Shown here piece by piece: positions 1 through 13,800 of a DNA stretch of 64,000 nt (the first letter of the stretch is position 1; every line of letters begins with the position of its first letter). A program made the translations under genes and the position numbers. The stretch spans positions 411,265-475,264 of the forward strand of contig NMRA01000027.1 in the NCBI GenBank assembly GCA_002633005.1, read 5' to 3'. The DNA comes from Phoronis australis. Lineage: Eukaryota; Phoronida; Phoronidae. A model generated the notes under the pieces. That model ran no database searches, had not been told where the DNA came from, and was given only the letters and a program-made list of their open reading frames with translations.

Positions 1-1681
1 ATTTTGGTGAATGGTGTATAACTGCTATTATCTGTATATTTCATTTGAATCTGTTCAACCATTTCTGAGATGTTCCAAAGTAAACCAAATTTTGAAGATT
101 TCCAATGAGGTTACAATTAAATGTATGAAGTGCATATAAATGGGGTAACATGAAAACTGGAACCAGTGAAAATAATATCCAGAGCGAAAATCACAACATT
201 TGGGATAAAGAAAACGAGACTGCATTATCAGTACATCCTATACCGACAATTTGTAAACAAAGTGGCCTTGTCATGGTCAGATTTTAGAGTTAGTCTTTAC
301 AACACTAGGAGTCATAAACATACAAGTGTATTGTGACAGAAGGTCAAAATATCAACTACCTGTGCTGATCTACATGTGATTTGGGGTCAATATACCTACC
401 TTCTTTGATGTCAGCTAATATACAAACACAAACTTCCACATTACGTCCAACTTAAACACCACACGTGTACTTATATTTACCGTAATCTAACACCAGAAAT
501 TGATCCTCTTTTTAATTGACAGTACATCTCATTTGTTCTGCCTAAAATATATCTGACTCAAATTCTAGTGGTCACAAGGTTGATAGTATATTTACCTACC
601 AATGCCAGCCTATAACTCTCAAGTGGTGTTAGTCTATAAGTCCATGTATCAGTGCCAGCCTATAACTCTCAAGTGGTGCTAGTCTATAAGTCTGTGTATC
701 GGAGCCAGTCTGTAAGTCGACTGTATTACAGCTTACTTTGTAAGTGCCAACATCTCAACTTGATAAGTTAAAATTGTCTACACTTTCTTCATAAAAGATC
801 TATCTAATCTTCAGGATTGCCAACTTCGCTCAACACAGTCATACTTTCAAAAATTCCCACCGAGTAAACACTCAAACAAAAAAACATTATTGGCTTCTGA
901 TGGTAGACTGGTGTTGCTGTCATTGTTGTAGCTTACTGATTTCCATCTTCTAAAAGCAACTTTTTCACATCAAATTTTACATACCGACGCCATCATTGAA
1001 TTATCATGGCTTGCTAAAGCCCCCTCCCCCAAGTCACACATGTATATTCTAATACCACCTGTTACCCCGTTACCCACTGTGAGTCTTCAGTGCATGTTGA
1101 CACCAGTACTTTTTGGAAAGATACAAAACTTTTTGGAAAGATACAAAATACGATATACTAGTGCTGACCAATCACGTGGTGGCAAGAGTTGATTATCACT
1201 AGAGTTCACCTCTAACCCATAAAAATGGAGCCTAATATTAACCCATTGCTACTCAACTTTGAAATGGGATCAAATCCCTGTCTTGTCAAGCTTTGAAGTT
1301 CCCTTTGAACTAGTTTTTAATCAAAGGACCCCTTGCTCATTGAAATACATCTCAATCTCAACAATAAATAAATTTGCTGTGACAAGCAACTGAATGGGCG
1401 TGGTCTTAAACGAAGGTGACCTGTCCATTCTTCTCATGCTTAGAAATCATTTTTAATCTCAACAGAATGAGACGAGACTGATTTTGACGAACATTGCGTG
1501 GCATAAATCAAAAGTTGGTTTTTGACAGGTCTGGTTTTACTGCAGTTTTAAAAGTAAATTCACACACACTACGATACCACTGGGATAAATAGAATAGCAA
1601 TTAACTATAATGCTTGATGTTTTCTTATAAAAACCCACGTCATCCACAGTTTCATTAGACAGTGTGGATTACTAAACTCAC
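1..1681. other. 3' side of the CCDC175-like gene; last exon not located
   Basis: The exon ending at 1682 has a good donor, so the C-terminal exon should lie to the left on this strand. I could not pick one acceptor and frame with confidence. The stretch holds a two-and-a-half-copy 50-bp tandem repeat (604-715) and a doubled 20-base segment near 1111-1148. Otherwise nothing was recognised. Confidence 0.5.
604..715. repeat. 50-bp tandem duplication
   Basis: The unit starting GCCAGCCTATAACTCTCAAG at 604 repeats at 654 with a few substitutions and starts a third partial copy at 704. Confidence 0.85.
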
Positions 1682-1844
1682 CAACAGGTCTCCTTTGAGC
1701 TACATTTTCTAAGAAATCTGTCAACAGTGATAGCTCCTCGTACAACCTATTGGTGACGTCATCAATCTTTCCTTCCCTGTTCATCGTCCTCTGCAACAGC
1801 TCAGCCAGCTCTAACATATAGAGTTCATCTCTTTCAGATACCTC
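1682..1844 (-). CDS. CCDC175: CCDC175-like coding exon 16 (not the last)
   Basis: 163 bases with acceptor gctgttttag and donor gtgagt. It encodes SERDELYMLELAELLQRTMN and ends ...AQRRPV in phase 1, so at least one further short exon must follow below 1682 or outside the window. Confidence 0.83.
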
Positions 1845-4800
1845 CTAAAACAGCCAATAGGTGGTGTGAGTGCAGTCATGTTTATGCAAATGATTCCAAC
1901 ATTCATAAGGCTTACAGTTTACTTGGCCTGAGGCAGTACAAAAAACAATGATCAATGATACCCTGACCTGAGTCTTCAGTCTTTCAGGTAAGCATTCTTA
2001 TATCATACAACGAGAGTTGGTTAGGGACATTCAGACTTACTAACACCTGAAAAGTGAGACGAGCACGCACAGAATTCGTCACTAGCAAAACGAAGATGGC
2101 TGCAGATGCATCCAATGGTCAGTTTCCACATTCTACACAACAGTTCCAACCATCACCAGTGGAAGTTACTTGACACTGTCCAGATGATGCACTTGAAGCT
2201 GTCTCTCAATATGTAGTGTATGAATCCTTAATGCTGATTTACTGTTCCTTTGCCAAAGCTATCTTCACATTGATGTGATATGCATAATAAATTCTCCACC
2301 GTGTTTTACAATAGCCTCAGGGTCAGTTGTTACTCACTGAAGCTTTAAAATTAAGAAAGCCTCTAAAAATAGGGCAATCTTTAAAAACAGTGTTAATTGT
2401 TTTGGCAAAGGAGATCTGTTGGTAAGTGTAAAGTTGATCTTGTAACTAGTTATCACTCAAGACTTAGTGCAGCTTTGTTAAGCACTACCTGTAATTAGCT
2501 AGCATGACTCAGGACTCAGGATTCAGGAAACACCAAATAATTAAAATTCAGTGATTTTGTACATTTACTAAGTCACATGACTGCCTACATTTATTTAATG
2601 GGGAAAATTTCTTTTCAACTACTGACCGCCTCCAATTTGGCATCCTCCTGCCATCCCTCAGTCAGCTCCCCTCGGAGGTTGCCATGGTTCACCTTGAGTT
2701 TGTCATGAAGCTCGTTGTTGAACAAAATGTCTGCCCTCATGGCAATGATCTCTCGTTCGAACCGATGATTTGCCTGGTAAATACAGCCAGTTGTGATTAT
2801 CGCAGCATTTTCACAAATGTAAAAAATGGAAAAACAATTCAGCCACTGCACGTATATTATGACAGAAAAGTCTACAGTATGTGTTGGGAGACAGTTGTGA
2901 GAGTAATATATTTAAAGTAAAACGCAAGACTTGCTGCACAGTGACTTTCCTGGAAGTTCACATACTACCAACAAGAATTGACGTAGAAAATTACAGCATG
3001 CCTTCGGCAAGCTAAACACAGTATGTCTGTGCCTTCAGCAGGCTAAATACAACTTGTCTGTGTGCCTTCAGCAGACTAAATACAACTTATCTGTGTGCCT
3101 TCAGCAAGGTAAATACAGCATGTATGTGTGCCTAAAAACGCAAGTGACCTGCTCAGTCCACGTGTATAGCAAATTATGATTATAAATCATGCAAATACTA
3201 GTGGTGATACAATTACGACTATTTGAACACCACCTTACAGAGTGAATTTAAATTAATTCAAAAGCTAATTCATTCAATAAACAAGTGCAGCATTAAGTTT
3301 TTAGGAGGACACCTAGTGTGGGGAAAAGGACTTAACTAGAATGCAGATTAATGAACAACGAAAAATGACGTGGTCTCAACTCACACAGAATTAAAATGAG
3401 ATGCACCAAAAAGTTTCACTCTTCGAAAGCTTATGTTTTTAGAAATTATGAGTTTCCCAAAATTCCTTGACCATGGACATAGCTAGACATTTTTGACAAA
3501 TATGCACAATTCACTAAGTCACACAACAGTTATTTTTGGATGCACAAATCATGGCCACATGGCAGAGACCAAGTCAGTCGTCCAGCTTTTAGCATATGAC
3601 AGCAACTCCAAATGAGCATATTCACAAATCACGTCGAAATTAGAAAATATTCTGCTACATGTTAGGATGAACACACTGAGACCTTAGATCAGTACCTGTC
3701 GAAATTTGTTATTCTCATCTATGGCTGCTTTCAACTTGATCCCAGCCTCAAAGATTTCTCTCTCAATGTTCTTGACAAGTGTGGTCTGTTCCCTGAGCTG
3801 TGCCATTGATGTATCCCTCTGAAAACTCAACTCAGTCTGTAGCTCACTCTGTGGCCGTTTCACCTTCTCCATTTCAAACTGAGTTCTCTTCACAGAATCT
3901 TCCAATCCCGTCTTTCGGTTTTTCAAGGCTGATAAAGGATTAAAAATAACTATGTTTCTGAGGTGCATTAACTTTTTTGAAAATTAAAAGACTATATACT
4001 AAGTTAGGATTTTTCCTCATTTCACTTCATCTATCATCTAAAAACTATCCCAATAGTTTTGATTTATCCATTAAACTCAAAAGTGTTATGAATTAAAATG
4101 CTTTGAGGAGCATTCTATTTTTTCTGGGCTCACAGAAGTACATTAGCTAAAGTTGAAATTTGATTTGTAAGACTTCAGTGAATTTCACAGATTGAGCCAG
4201 GCCAGAATTGGAGAAGGTTTCTGTTTCCAAACTGTAATGCAACAGGTCTATGACACAGGCTACAACATCAGCTAGGAGTGCATTATGGGCAATTCACACA
4301 TGTAATTATTACCCACAACTTCCTTTTTAAACTCTTCATAAGCCTTCACTCTCTCGTCATAATCTCGCTCTTGATTTTCAAAGCCTGGAGTTGTTGAGCT
4401 GATCGTTTCATTCTTTCTTTCCAGGTCAATCTCTAGATTTGAGATTTTTTTCTAGAAAAAAAGCACAAACAAGAATTCACAAAGAAATTTCTATAGGAAA
4501 TTTTAAATGCATCACTCTGATAATTACTATTATATAATAAATATTATATTAATTGACTTTTACCTCTAGTTCTTCAAGCTCGACCAACATCTTTGACTCG
4601 TCTGCCGTCAGTTTATTGGACGTTTCCTGATATTCAACCTTCAGTCCTCTAATTCTCGTCTCGGCTTCACGGATTGATTTTTGCAAGGCGTGACCCTGTG
4701 GATATTGCCAAAGCATGTGACCATAAATGCAAAAACAGCAACAGAGTGAACGTAAAAAATAACTGACAGTGAGCTTGCTATGCAAACATCTCCCACAAGG

Positions 4801-7800
4801 AATTTTAAGGTCAGAATTAACGGGCTTCGGTTTTGCATGGATGAGTATGCTCTTTAGCGTAATATGCCTTTACGGACTTTCAATTATTTTCCTTAGAAGA
4901 GGATAGTACACCCTGTGTTGTTGAATTCAACCAATCCTTGTTCTATTCCTTGTTGATATACTACCGAGTTGTGCTTCACTGATAAAAGCAGGAGTCATAT
5001 CATTACTCATTATGTCACAGAAAGGAAGAGTTCTTTATGGGTAGTCTTTCCCTACTGTAACAGTTGTCTTGTAAATCGACAAAAGAGGTATAGTCATGGT
5101 TGCCCATTTAACAGATTTTGTAAGGAGTTTTCAAAATTTGCTCTAACTTTCTGAGGATTCATGAGGGATAGAGGATTATTTTGTTTTAGAGAGCTGAATC
5201 GGAAAGTCGTTGTTAATATCTTTTAATGGTCCTGAAGTGGCTTTAGCATCTTGTCATACTACTAAAAATGAAATGAATAACATTCAAAAACATGAATGAC
5301 CACTTTTTGTCAGAAACCTTAGAAAAATGCAAGAGGGGGCCAACAACAGATGATAGTAACAGGCCGTACCAAGGTTGATGACCATTGCCCCAACAATCTT
5401 CACTGATTTTCGTAGTAATGGTCAGTGTAACCTTCACCTTTGATATAGTGACTTGAAAATCTACAGAGTTCATGGATTGATATCCCCATTACAAATATTC
5501 CACCTCCCATACAGTTTCAACTCAAAAGGACGATCTGACACTGCACATAGTTCTACCTGCTCACTGACTGACCAACAGACTCTTCCAGAGATTGACAAAC
5601 ATGAACAAGGCAATACAATTTATTAAGAAAGGGGACATAATTAAATAAGGCAGTGGCAACTACATGCTGGCAAGATTGGTTTTCCAGTAAATAGCATGAT
5701 TGTAATACTTGTGCTAGAAGTTTGTACCTTGACATATAATACTTAGCTGTAATGGGGTTAAGCACAAATCAAAATGACTTGAAATTATGGAAAGCATTCT
5801 TTGTCTACACCTAGTAGAACTCCCCTTTGTCACACAACGCTGCCAAGCGTGTTACATCAAGAAGTACTCTCCCCTTGTATGTAGTTGGGAACTATGTATA
5901 GACATTTATGATAGGGTGGTGTAGGTATATCAAAGATGAAACAAGACACGTGTCCTTGTTTACACACAACCTGACAGTCACACAAGTTCCGTACAAATAA
6001 CAAGCACACTTAACAAATTTCAGTTATTAAATTCCTTGAAGGAAACTTGAAAAAGCTCAAGAAAAGAATAGTAATGCTGGATGTACTGAACTTCAAACCA
6101 ATCTAAGGATGATCAAGTATGTACTAGGCATAAGTGCCTGATAGTTTGACTGCATGGACTTCTCACTCACTAGATGGCACTGTTCATCATGGCAGTCAGC
6201 GCGTCACAGTCAACAGATGACTAAAACATACATATCACCAAATAATACAACAGATAATTCAAACACACATCACTAAATAATACAATAGACACTCAAACAC
6301 ACATATCACCAACTAATACAATAGACAAGTGCACTCCTTACATTTTTCTGAGCCTACAAGGAAAACATGCAGGGATAAATAAAATATGATTGTAGTACAT
6401 TCAAGTAACTGTCACCTAAATTTAGAAATAATTAATAGCACTGACTCAAATTAAACTCTCTTCTTTTCCAAATTATGTGAGTGACCTAGTTTTCAACCTT
6501 AGACACTTCCGTGTTGAAACGAACAAACGAAGAAAACTACAATGCAGGAGATTTACACGACTTTCAGCTGCAGTCAGGGATGTTTCTTAGAAGGTTCCAA
6601 TGGTGGTAATCCAACTTGTCTTAAACCGACCAGTTGTGATGTCATCACGCTGGTCTGGTCATGCACTTTCATTTACCGGAGTGGTTAAAAGATAACAACA
6701 TAAACACAAACCAAAACTAACAGCTTGGAGACACTAAAGAATTTCACACTGTTCAATATATCAACAAAAACCTCACTGATCAACACTGCTACTCAGAACA
6801 CTTTTTGTTCTTACACAACATGAATCTAAGTTCATAACGTTATTAGACATATATTTGTTACAGATAATAGCTGAGCCTACTGTACCGCCACAAGACGACG
6901 ACCATTAACACTGTTACAGGTGAATAATTAAGTAGTCACTTGGAAAACTATGAATCACGACTCGTGGAACTTATATACTTTTAAGTAAATTTCCCAACTT
7001 TATACCTTTAGTTGGCCGATTGACAAAAATATAAGACAGGCACACTTCACTTCTTATACAAGCTTGTTTAAGGCTACACAATCTAAAACCTGTCAACATT
7101 TCTTTTTTTTCGTAAAAATCACTACTCAGTCACAAATTCACCTAAAATACTGCATCTTGATGCATAATTCTATATGAACCTCCTTGAGAAACTTTTAAAG
7201 AATTTGAATTAATTCTAAATAATTTCCAGTCGATTTTATTTCAAAACTGAACAAAGACCTAGTATTCTCACCTTAATTCTAACACAATTTTAACATTTTT
7301 CTTTCAATCACTTAACAGTCCCGAGTTACAGATTGATTATATTCCACACTTCCTCATTTAGTTAAACACAGTCAATATTAGTATAGATCATGGATAGTTT
7401 ATTGTTACACCAGGCATGTAGACGCAACTTTACATTTCATACCAAACGTTTCTTTCCTCTAATCAATGCTTACCTCTTTGGTAAGTTCGTCATGTCTCTT
7501 CTTACCCTCCGTAATTTTCCGGTTGATTTCCATCATATATTTACTGTTGTCCGTCTTGAATGATTCTACGTTCCTTTCCACTTCTTCCTTGCGTTGTTGA
7601 ACTTCCATTCTGAACAAAGAGCAAGGCAGAGCTAATCACTAGATAAAAATACACTCAACCCTCATGAACATTTTACCATTGCCATTGTGGTCTATTTACA
7701 ATGAACACTAAGGAGTATTTTGCGGAGCCATAACCAGTCTCCACTTTCAAAGTACATTGATTTGTAGGTCAAAACATCATGACACAATCTCCAAGTTTTA

Positions 7801-10800
7801 CCTTGTCATCCGACCAAGTGAGGTCATACCATATAGTTATATTACACCATCAGCAGTCACACATATACACAGAGGATGTGTCACCATACCTGTCCTTTCT
7901 CTCGCGGGACAATTGATCACGACATTCCTCAATCTGTTTGTTCATCTGGTTGACTACAGCCTCATGTGACTCAGCCAATGACTCTAGCTGCTCATTCATC
8001 TCGTTTATTTGATCATTCATGCGGGCTATGTCCTCTGCCTTCTTCGCCTGTTTGTCTTTGGCTTCGCGTAAACTAAAATATAGAAAGATTATTTAAAAAA
8101 CATTGAGTATCTAGATTTTTGTCAAAACGATGATAAAGAGATTGGTTGAATCTATGAATTTAACTGGAATACAGGCATACCACAAAATAATAGTGCAATT
8201 AGTTGTGCGTCTAGTATATGAACATACAATTTTGATTTGACTGAACTGAAAACTGTTTCAGCTACTTTTAACTTTATCTGTTTAAGTTTACATGATGGCA
8301 CACAGTAATCACTCCACGTACACCAGGTAGCAATCACATTTGGAAGTTAAGCTCATGTGGCAAAATTTGTTCAATAAACAAACCAGGCAGTCTTAGTCCT
8401 CAACTGTTCTTACACACAAAACTCAGTAGACATATTCCGTGCTGAACAGTTTTATGCAAACATAAAAAGGAAAGTGGTGAATTCCTAAAACTGCATCATT
8501 CCAACATAATGAGCAATGACCATATTTTGTGAAACTCATGTCAATTGCCCGGAAGCAGAACACAATATATCAGTGCTTCTAAAGCGTGTTTAGCAAAAGG
8601 AAAGAAAATCATGTCACACTTTGCAATTGAAGATAGTCGAGCTAATAAATACCTTAAATTAAGTGGAAAACAATTTTGTTGTACTCATAACGACATTATC
8701 ACACTCATTCAAAATGAAGCATGCTTAACATAATCTCCATAATCAACGTCACACAAAAAATAGGAGCAGCAAGAGTCTTAATGCATGTTGTGGGATCTTG
8801 GTCAGGGACATTGGTAGTCCTGGGCAACCACGCAGGGCCATGGAACAACCATGGACAACGCACCTTTTGTTTTAGCAGTTATCTGACAAAAACTCCCAGT
8901 TTTAGTCACAAACCTGTTTTTGCCACATGACTGAGACGGCAGTGCTCCTAACTCATGAACACAACAGGCTTTCTTGGTGATAGTATTTCTTTTCTCATGT
9001 ACAACAATTGTATCTAGTTATACAGCACACAGACAGTTATGATACACTGTATCCAGCTTAATGACACACCTTAAACATGGCATGGTTTGTGAAAAAAGAA
9101 CTGTGTTCCTGTGAAAAGAATTGAAGTGTAGCTGGTGAGAAGTGTTCATGAGAAAAGAAAGCAGTAGTCAACGAGGACGTGCATGTGCTTTGTGAGGAGG
9201 ACATACTGTCCTCTGCCAACTCAATGTTATCTGACGAGAAAAGCACAACATGCATTGCAGTCTCCCATTTACCTTTTTTTCCTCTGCTCATTACATGTAC
9301 CAAGTGTAGACCTGATTGTGCTGACATTACTAGAGGGCCCCATATGTGAATGTGGGCTGACAGTAGTAATGATACCATTACTAGAGGGCCCCATATGTGG
9401 ACGTGGGCTGATAGTAGTAATGAGACTCCCAGTTAGCGTACTAGTCGTCTCCTTGGAAACGCTACTTCTATCTAATACACTAGTAATGTCGCTAAGCACA
9501 GAGCTACTTGGTACTAAGTCATGAAGACTGTGAGACGGGGAGAGAAAGAAAGGGGTGGACAAATATTACACAATCTGTATCAGCATCATATCAACTGTCA
9601 TTGTAATGAGATTGGTTATAGTAAGAAAAATGTCTGAAATGTGTTGTGCGTATTCTCTTTCTCAAGAGCCACAGGCTCAGAAGCATATCTATCGAACATG
9701 TTATTACGCTTAAAACGTTGACTTCTCCTGTGCTGATTGATACATCACCATAGGAATAGCTTCAATTTCATCAATATTTTAATACCTAAGTTGAAAATCA
9801 GGAAATGTGTGCAACTAGCATCTTACAAGGAACAAGCCTCTGCAGAAGTGTGGGGGACAGACATAGGTAAGTGATGGCAATGTAAAACCAGAAACTCAAT
9901 CACTGCAAAGTAATGTTCTAGTACCTGCTTTCCATTGGTCAAATTTGATGATAAATCCAGTCTCAAAGCATGTTTCAAGACATCATTAATCTCGGGGAAA
10001 GTGGCAAACATTTCGACAGTGATTCTAACACTTTAGAATGTTTTAACATAGAAGGAGAAGGATGACATGGTGTTCGTATTCGACTATTGTACTAAAGGTA
10101 AGTGGTATAGTCACAGAAAAATAGAGGGGTGGGGGTGGGGGGATTGCTTTAAGTACCTATCACCAAATAGACTGCTTAATACACAGTAGCTATATAAAAC
10201 TGTTTTTTACAAAAATAAAAAATTGAAAGCGCTCTGAGGAGCGAAACTTGGCGAAATTAACCAAAAAAAACACGTTCGAGAGGACGAGAAAAGACAACGA
10301 CAGAGATGATGACGAAGATGACAGCTATGACGACGATGGTGGCGATAATGGACAACCGTAGTTATGATATCATTCATATAACGAACGTAGAGGTCAGAAA
10401 TCACTAAGAAATAGGCTACAGTCTTGAGCGACACTTGGCGAAATTAACTGAAGAAAAGACGACGTCGGAGATGATGACGAAGATGACGAATATGATGATG
10501 CTGGTGGCCATGATCAATAACATCATAACATTCATATGACGAATTTAGATGTCATAAATCATTAAGAAATAGGCTGCAGTCTAGTTCAATAGAAGCTAAA
10601 CCAACCTGAATGCAGCAAGAGCCCTCAACAAAGGAGCAGCGTTATCACAAAATCTCGAAAAGTAGACGTCGCAGAGAAAAATGGAAAGCATCTTCTGAAA
10701 GCCCGTTCAAAGCTCTATCTAAACTGATGGTATCGTCTAATTCCGTAAATTTTTCGAAAAAAATGAAATTTTGCGTTTTTTTTAAGAATTTCAAACTCTA

Positions 10801-13800
10801 ATAACTCGAAAACGGTAAGTCTGAGAAAAAAATTGTTACAGGCCATTTGAAAGATAATACTTCAAAAAATCTACATGCAAAAAATCACGTCTTTTTCTCT
10901 TCCCGTTTAAAATCGCACTCCAGACGACTGAAAATGGGTCAACATGCGCCATATCCGCCATCTTGAATGCAACTTCCGGTTTTTCGGCTTTGTATAATAT
11001 CATGTTAAAAGAAACTAATACTTGTAAAAATTCGAAGGAATTGGTCTCATAATGCGCCCTCTAGAGGAGAAAACGTTTTTAAGCCAAAATCGAGGTGCGC
11101 ATGCGCGATCGCCGATATTTCCGCCATCTTTAGCCGGAAGTACACAATTTCCGGTATACTTGTAGCAAGCTTTCGGTCCATTTACTGTGCCGATTCTTAG
11201 CTTTTTACGTAAAAAATTGTAGCCTCCAGAAGCATTTGAACCTTTAAATGGAAACAAAATGGCCGCCACAGCCGCCATCTTGGATCCGATTTTGACGAAA
11301 AACAATAGGCTTCCAGTACTTTCAGAAGTACGTGTTATGTGTAAATTTCGTGATGATCGGACGAAAATTGCGACCTGTATCGTGCGAACAAACAAAAAAA
11401 AAACAAACAAAAAAACAAACTTAGTGGAAGAGCAACATACTTGGCGAAATTTATTTCGCCAAGTAATAAAGGAAATTCGATTAACTAAGGGCATGACATG
11501 GTGTGGTGAAGAATAACATTTACTGAGGGACCTATCTGAAAAGTAGGAGAGGCACACATATCATTTGATAAGAACACTACCGGCAAACTTGTTAGTAAAA
11601 CACCAATTTTAATTTGTTAGTGATAAAGTGACTATTTAGAAAACAAACTTCACGTTACGTGATTAGAAAACAATGAAGACAACAAATTAATAAATGTTTA
11701 CATTTTGGTCATCTCGGCCACTTTTTCTGCATCGGCGTACATGATCTCCTCAGCAGCTCTCACCTCTGTAATTGAAATTGGAAATTAGAACTTGGTGCTT
11801 GTTACTTAGGCAGAGCCACTAAAGTAGCGCCATCTATTGCTGGTATAACTACACCTCGGCCCCAAACTCTCGTTCGTGTTTCCATTTCAACTAATAAAAG
11901 TACAAATCAAATGTTAGTCTGGAATATGTCACCATGTTTCAAGGAAAAAAAACAAACTATAAACATGATACTTTTCTTGAGATGAAAAGTTATTAATCAA
12001 GGTTTTTAATCAAAACGATGTCAAACAAGGGATTATCTCTGTTCATACAACACTTACGTTCTTCATACGTCAATCTCTCTGCTTCCAAAACCTCGTTCTT
12101 CTCAGCCCCCTTTTTCAGCAATTTGTCAAGCTGAAATTATCAAACACACACACCTCATTTTACCTTTAATGTAATAGCCTGATGAAGATCTATTTACAAA
12201 CCAAATTTGAGAAGGTTCAGTCACAGGATCACAGAGCTACAGCTCTACAAATATTCAAAAATGGCTTCTACAGCACCATCTTGTGTCCAATTTCACCCAT
12301 AAACAAGAGTCCTTGAGCTATTGACTAGATAAATATTGTTCATAAAATTCATGTTGATCAGACGGAAAATGTGATCTCTATCAGGAATATGATAGGCCAC
12401 AAGTACAGCTGGAAATAGGTCAATAAAAGAAAAGTCGTCTGACCAGTTGGCATTTAATACCTCGAGAACGGTATGTCATAGCGAGAAACAGACAGCACTT
12501 GATCATACATTATCCATTTACACAGCTTCAGAAAGATCTGTCATGTGATGCCCGAGATATGGGATGAAAATCTAATCTATTATCGAGCAGTTACGGGAAA
12601 ATTTTGAACAACTCGAGAATGGTAAATTGCACTTCTAACTGCTCTCAAAATGATCCATACACAGAAAATCAGAAAATCCCACCAGAAACGAAACCAAAAC
12701 GCAAAGAAATGGCACCACATTGTCACCTTGTGGCCGATACACATGTTTCATGTTAATTTCCCACAAAAGAAATGAGACCTGCAACATGCGAACAAACAAA
12801 TCACAAAACAACAAACAAAAAACAAATCTCAAGACAAAGCAAAAGGCTTGAAAAAAATGTCATTTAACCAAGTAATGATGGTTACATAAGGAATCACTTC
12901 TTGAGCCTGTTACATATTTGACAGACATGCCAATGACATTTTACCTCTTCCATCCTTTCCTGCAACTCTCTCTTGCGCTGATCATACGAGGCCGTCAGTG
13001 TAGCAATCTCACTCTCTAGGGCGTCGCCCTTCTTTCTCAGGTCCTGGTTGTGTTTGAACTCTCTCTTCAGCTGCGCATCTAACGCCCTCTCTTGACCCTC
13101 CAGTTTTGCTCGTGAGGTATCGAAACGCCGGATTGTTTTCCTAATGGTGTCTAGATCTGCCTCAGAATCCAGCAACTTCTCATGTAAGATGTCTAGTTCC
13201 CTGAAGTATCAATAGGGTGCAGTATAGTCTTTAGTGTTTTTAATCACAAAATCATTATTATTACCTTAAATGATATTATTTGCCTGAACATGATCCACCC
13301 TCATCATCCTGAATACAGTAGACATTACCATATTGAATCTTGGCTTGCGATGACCACTAATTCTGCTTAAATAAAATACTGGTAATGTCCCATGACAATT
13401 CATCATTCTGATAAAATCTTAGCTATAGACCAGTGTATCCACTCTCTCATGGCAGATTAAAGCGAAGAATTTTGCTTGTGCTCAGCTGTCACAAAAGGGT
13501 AATTTTGACTGATTAGTTATTGGCGTGAACTGTATGAAAACTATGTACACAGGAATAGACAAATATCAGCCAATAAAACTCCACTGTAAGCAACTGTGTC
13601 CTTGTGACACAATAATTAAGCCTGACCTCAATTCGCAAAAATTGATAGTTCCATTATTCAATAACAAATCTGACTGCTACTTCTAACAAGTGACTTGTCT
13701 AAATTATCTAACTAACAACCAAAATCTCTTCAAAATGAAAAGCTATACAAATAAACAGATTACTTCTTTTTCTCCACGTTGACTACTTTCTGATCCAGTA

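Larger units (their letters stand above)
1845..7473. other. Introns 11-15 of the CCDC175-like gene
   Basis: Introns lie at 1845-2626, 2774-3695, 3929-4312, 4452-4563 and 4696-7473. They hold AT-rich sequence with two local tandem repeats (about 3000-3132 and 6226-6330). I see no further gene in them. Confidence 0.6.
8073..11701. other. Intron 9 of the CCDC175-like gene, repeat-rich
   Basis: This 3.6 kb intron holds a 51-bp duplication (9325-9421) and most of a non-autonomous element (10246-11465). The long open frames here on both strands have no family resemblance and overlap these repeats. Confidence 0.65.

Noticed and set aside
9058-9562. Open frames of 97-113 codons on both strands
   Set aside because: They overlap a 51-bp tandem duplication in an intron of the CCDC175-like gene. 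No splice context or family resemblance.
11015-11557. 180-codon open frame on the minus strand, the longest outside the main exons apart from FOXN exon 1 and 14-3-3 exon 2
   Set aside because: It lies within the dispersed ACTTGGCGAAAT element, matches no family I know and is low-complexity in part.
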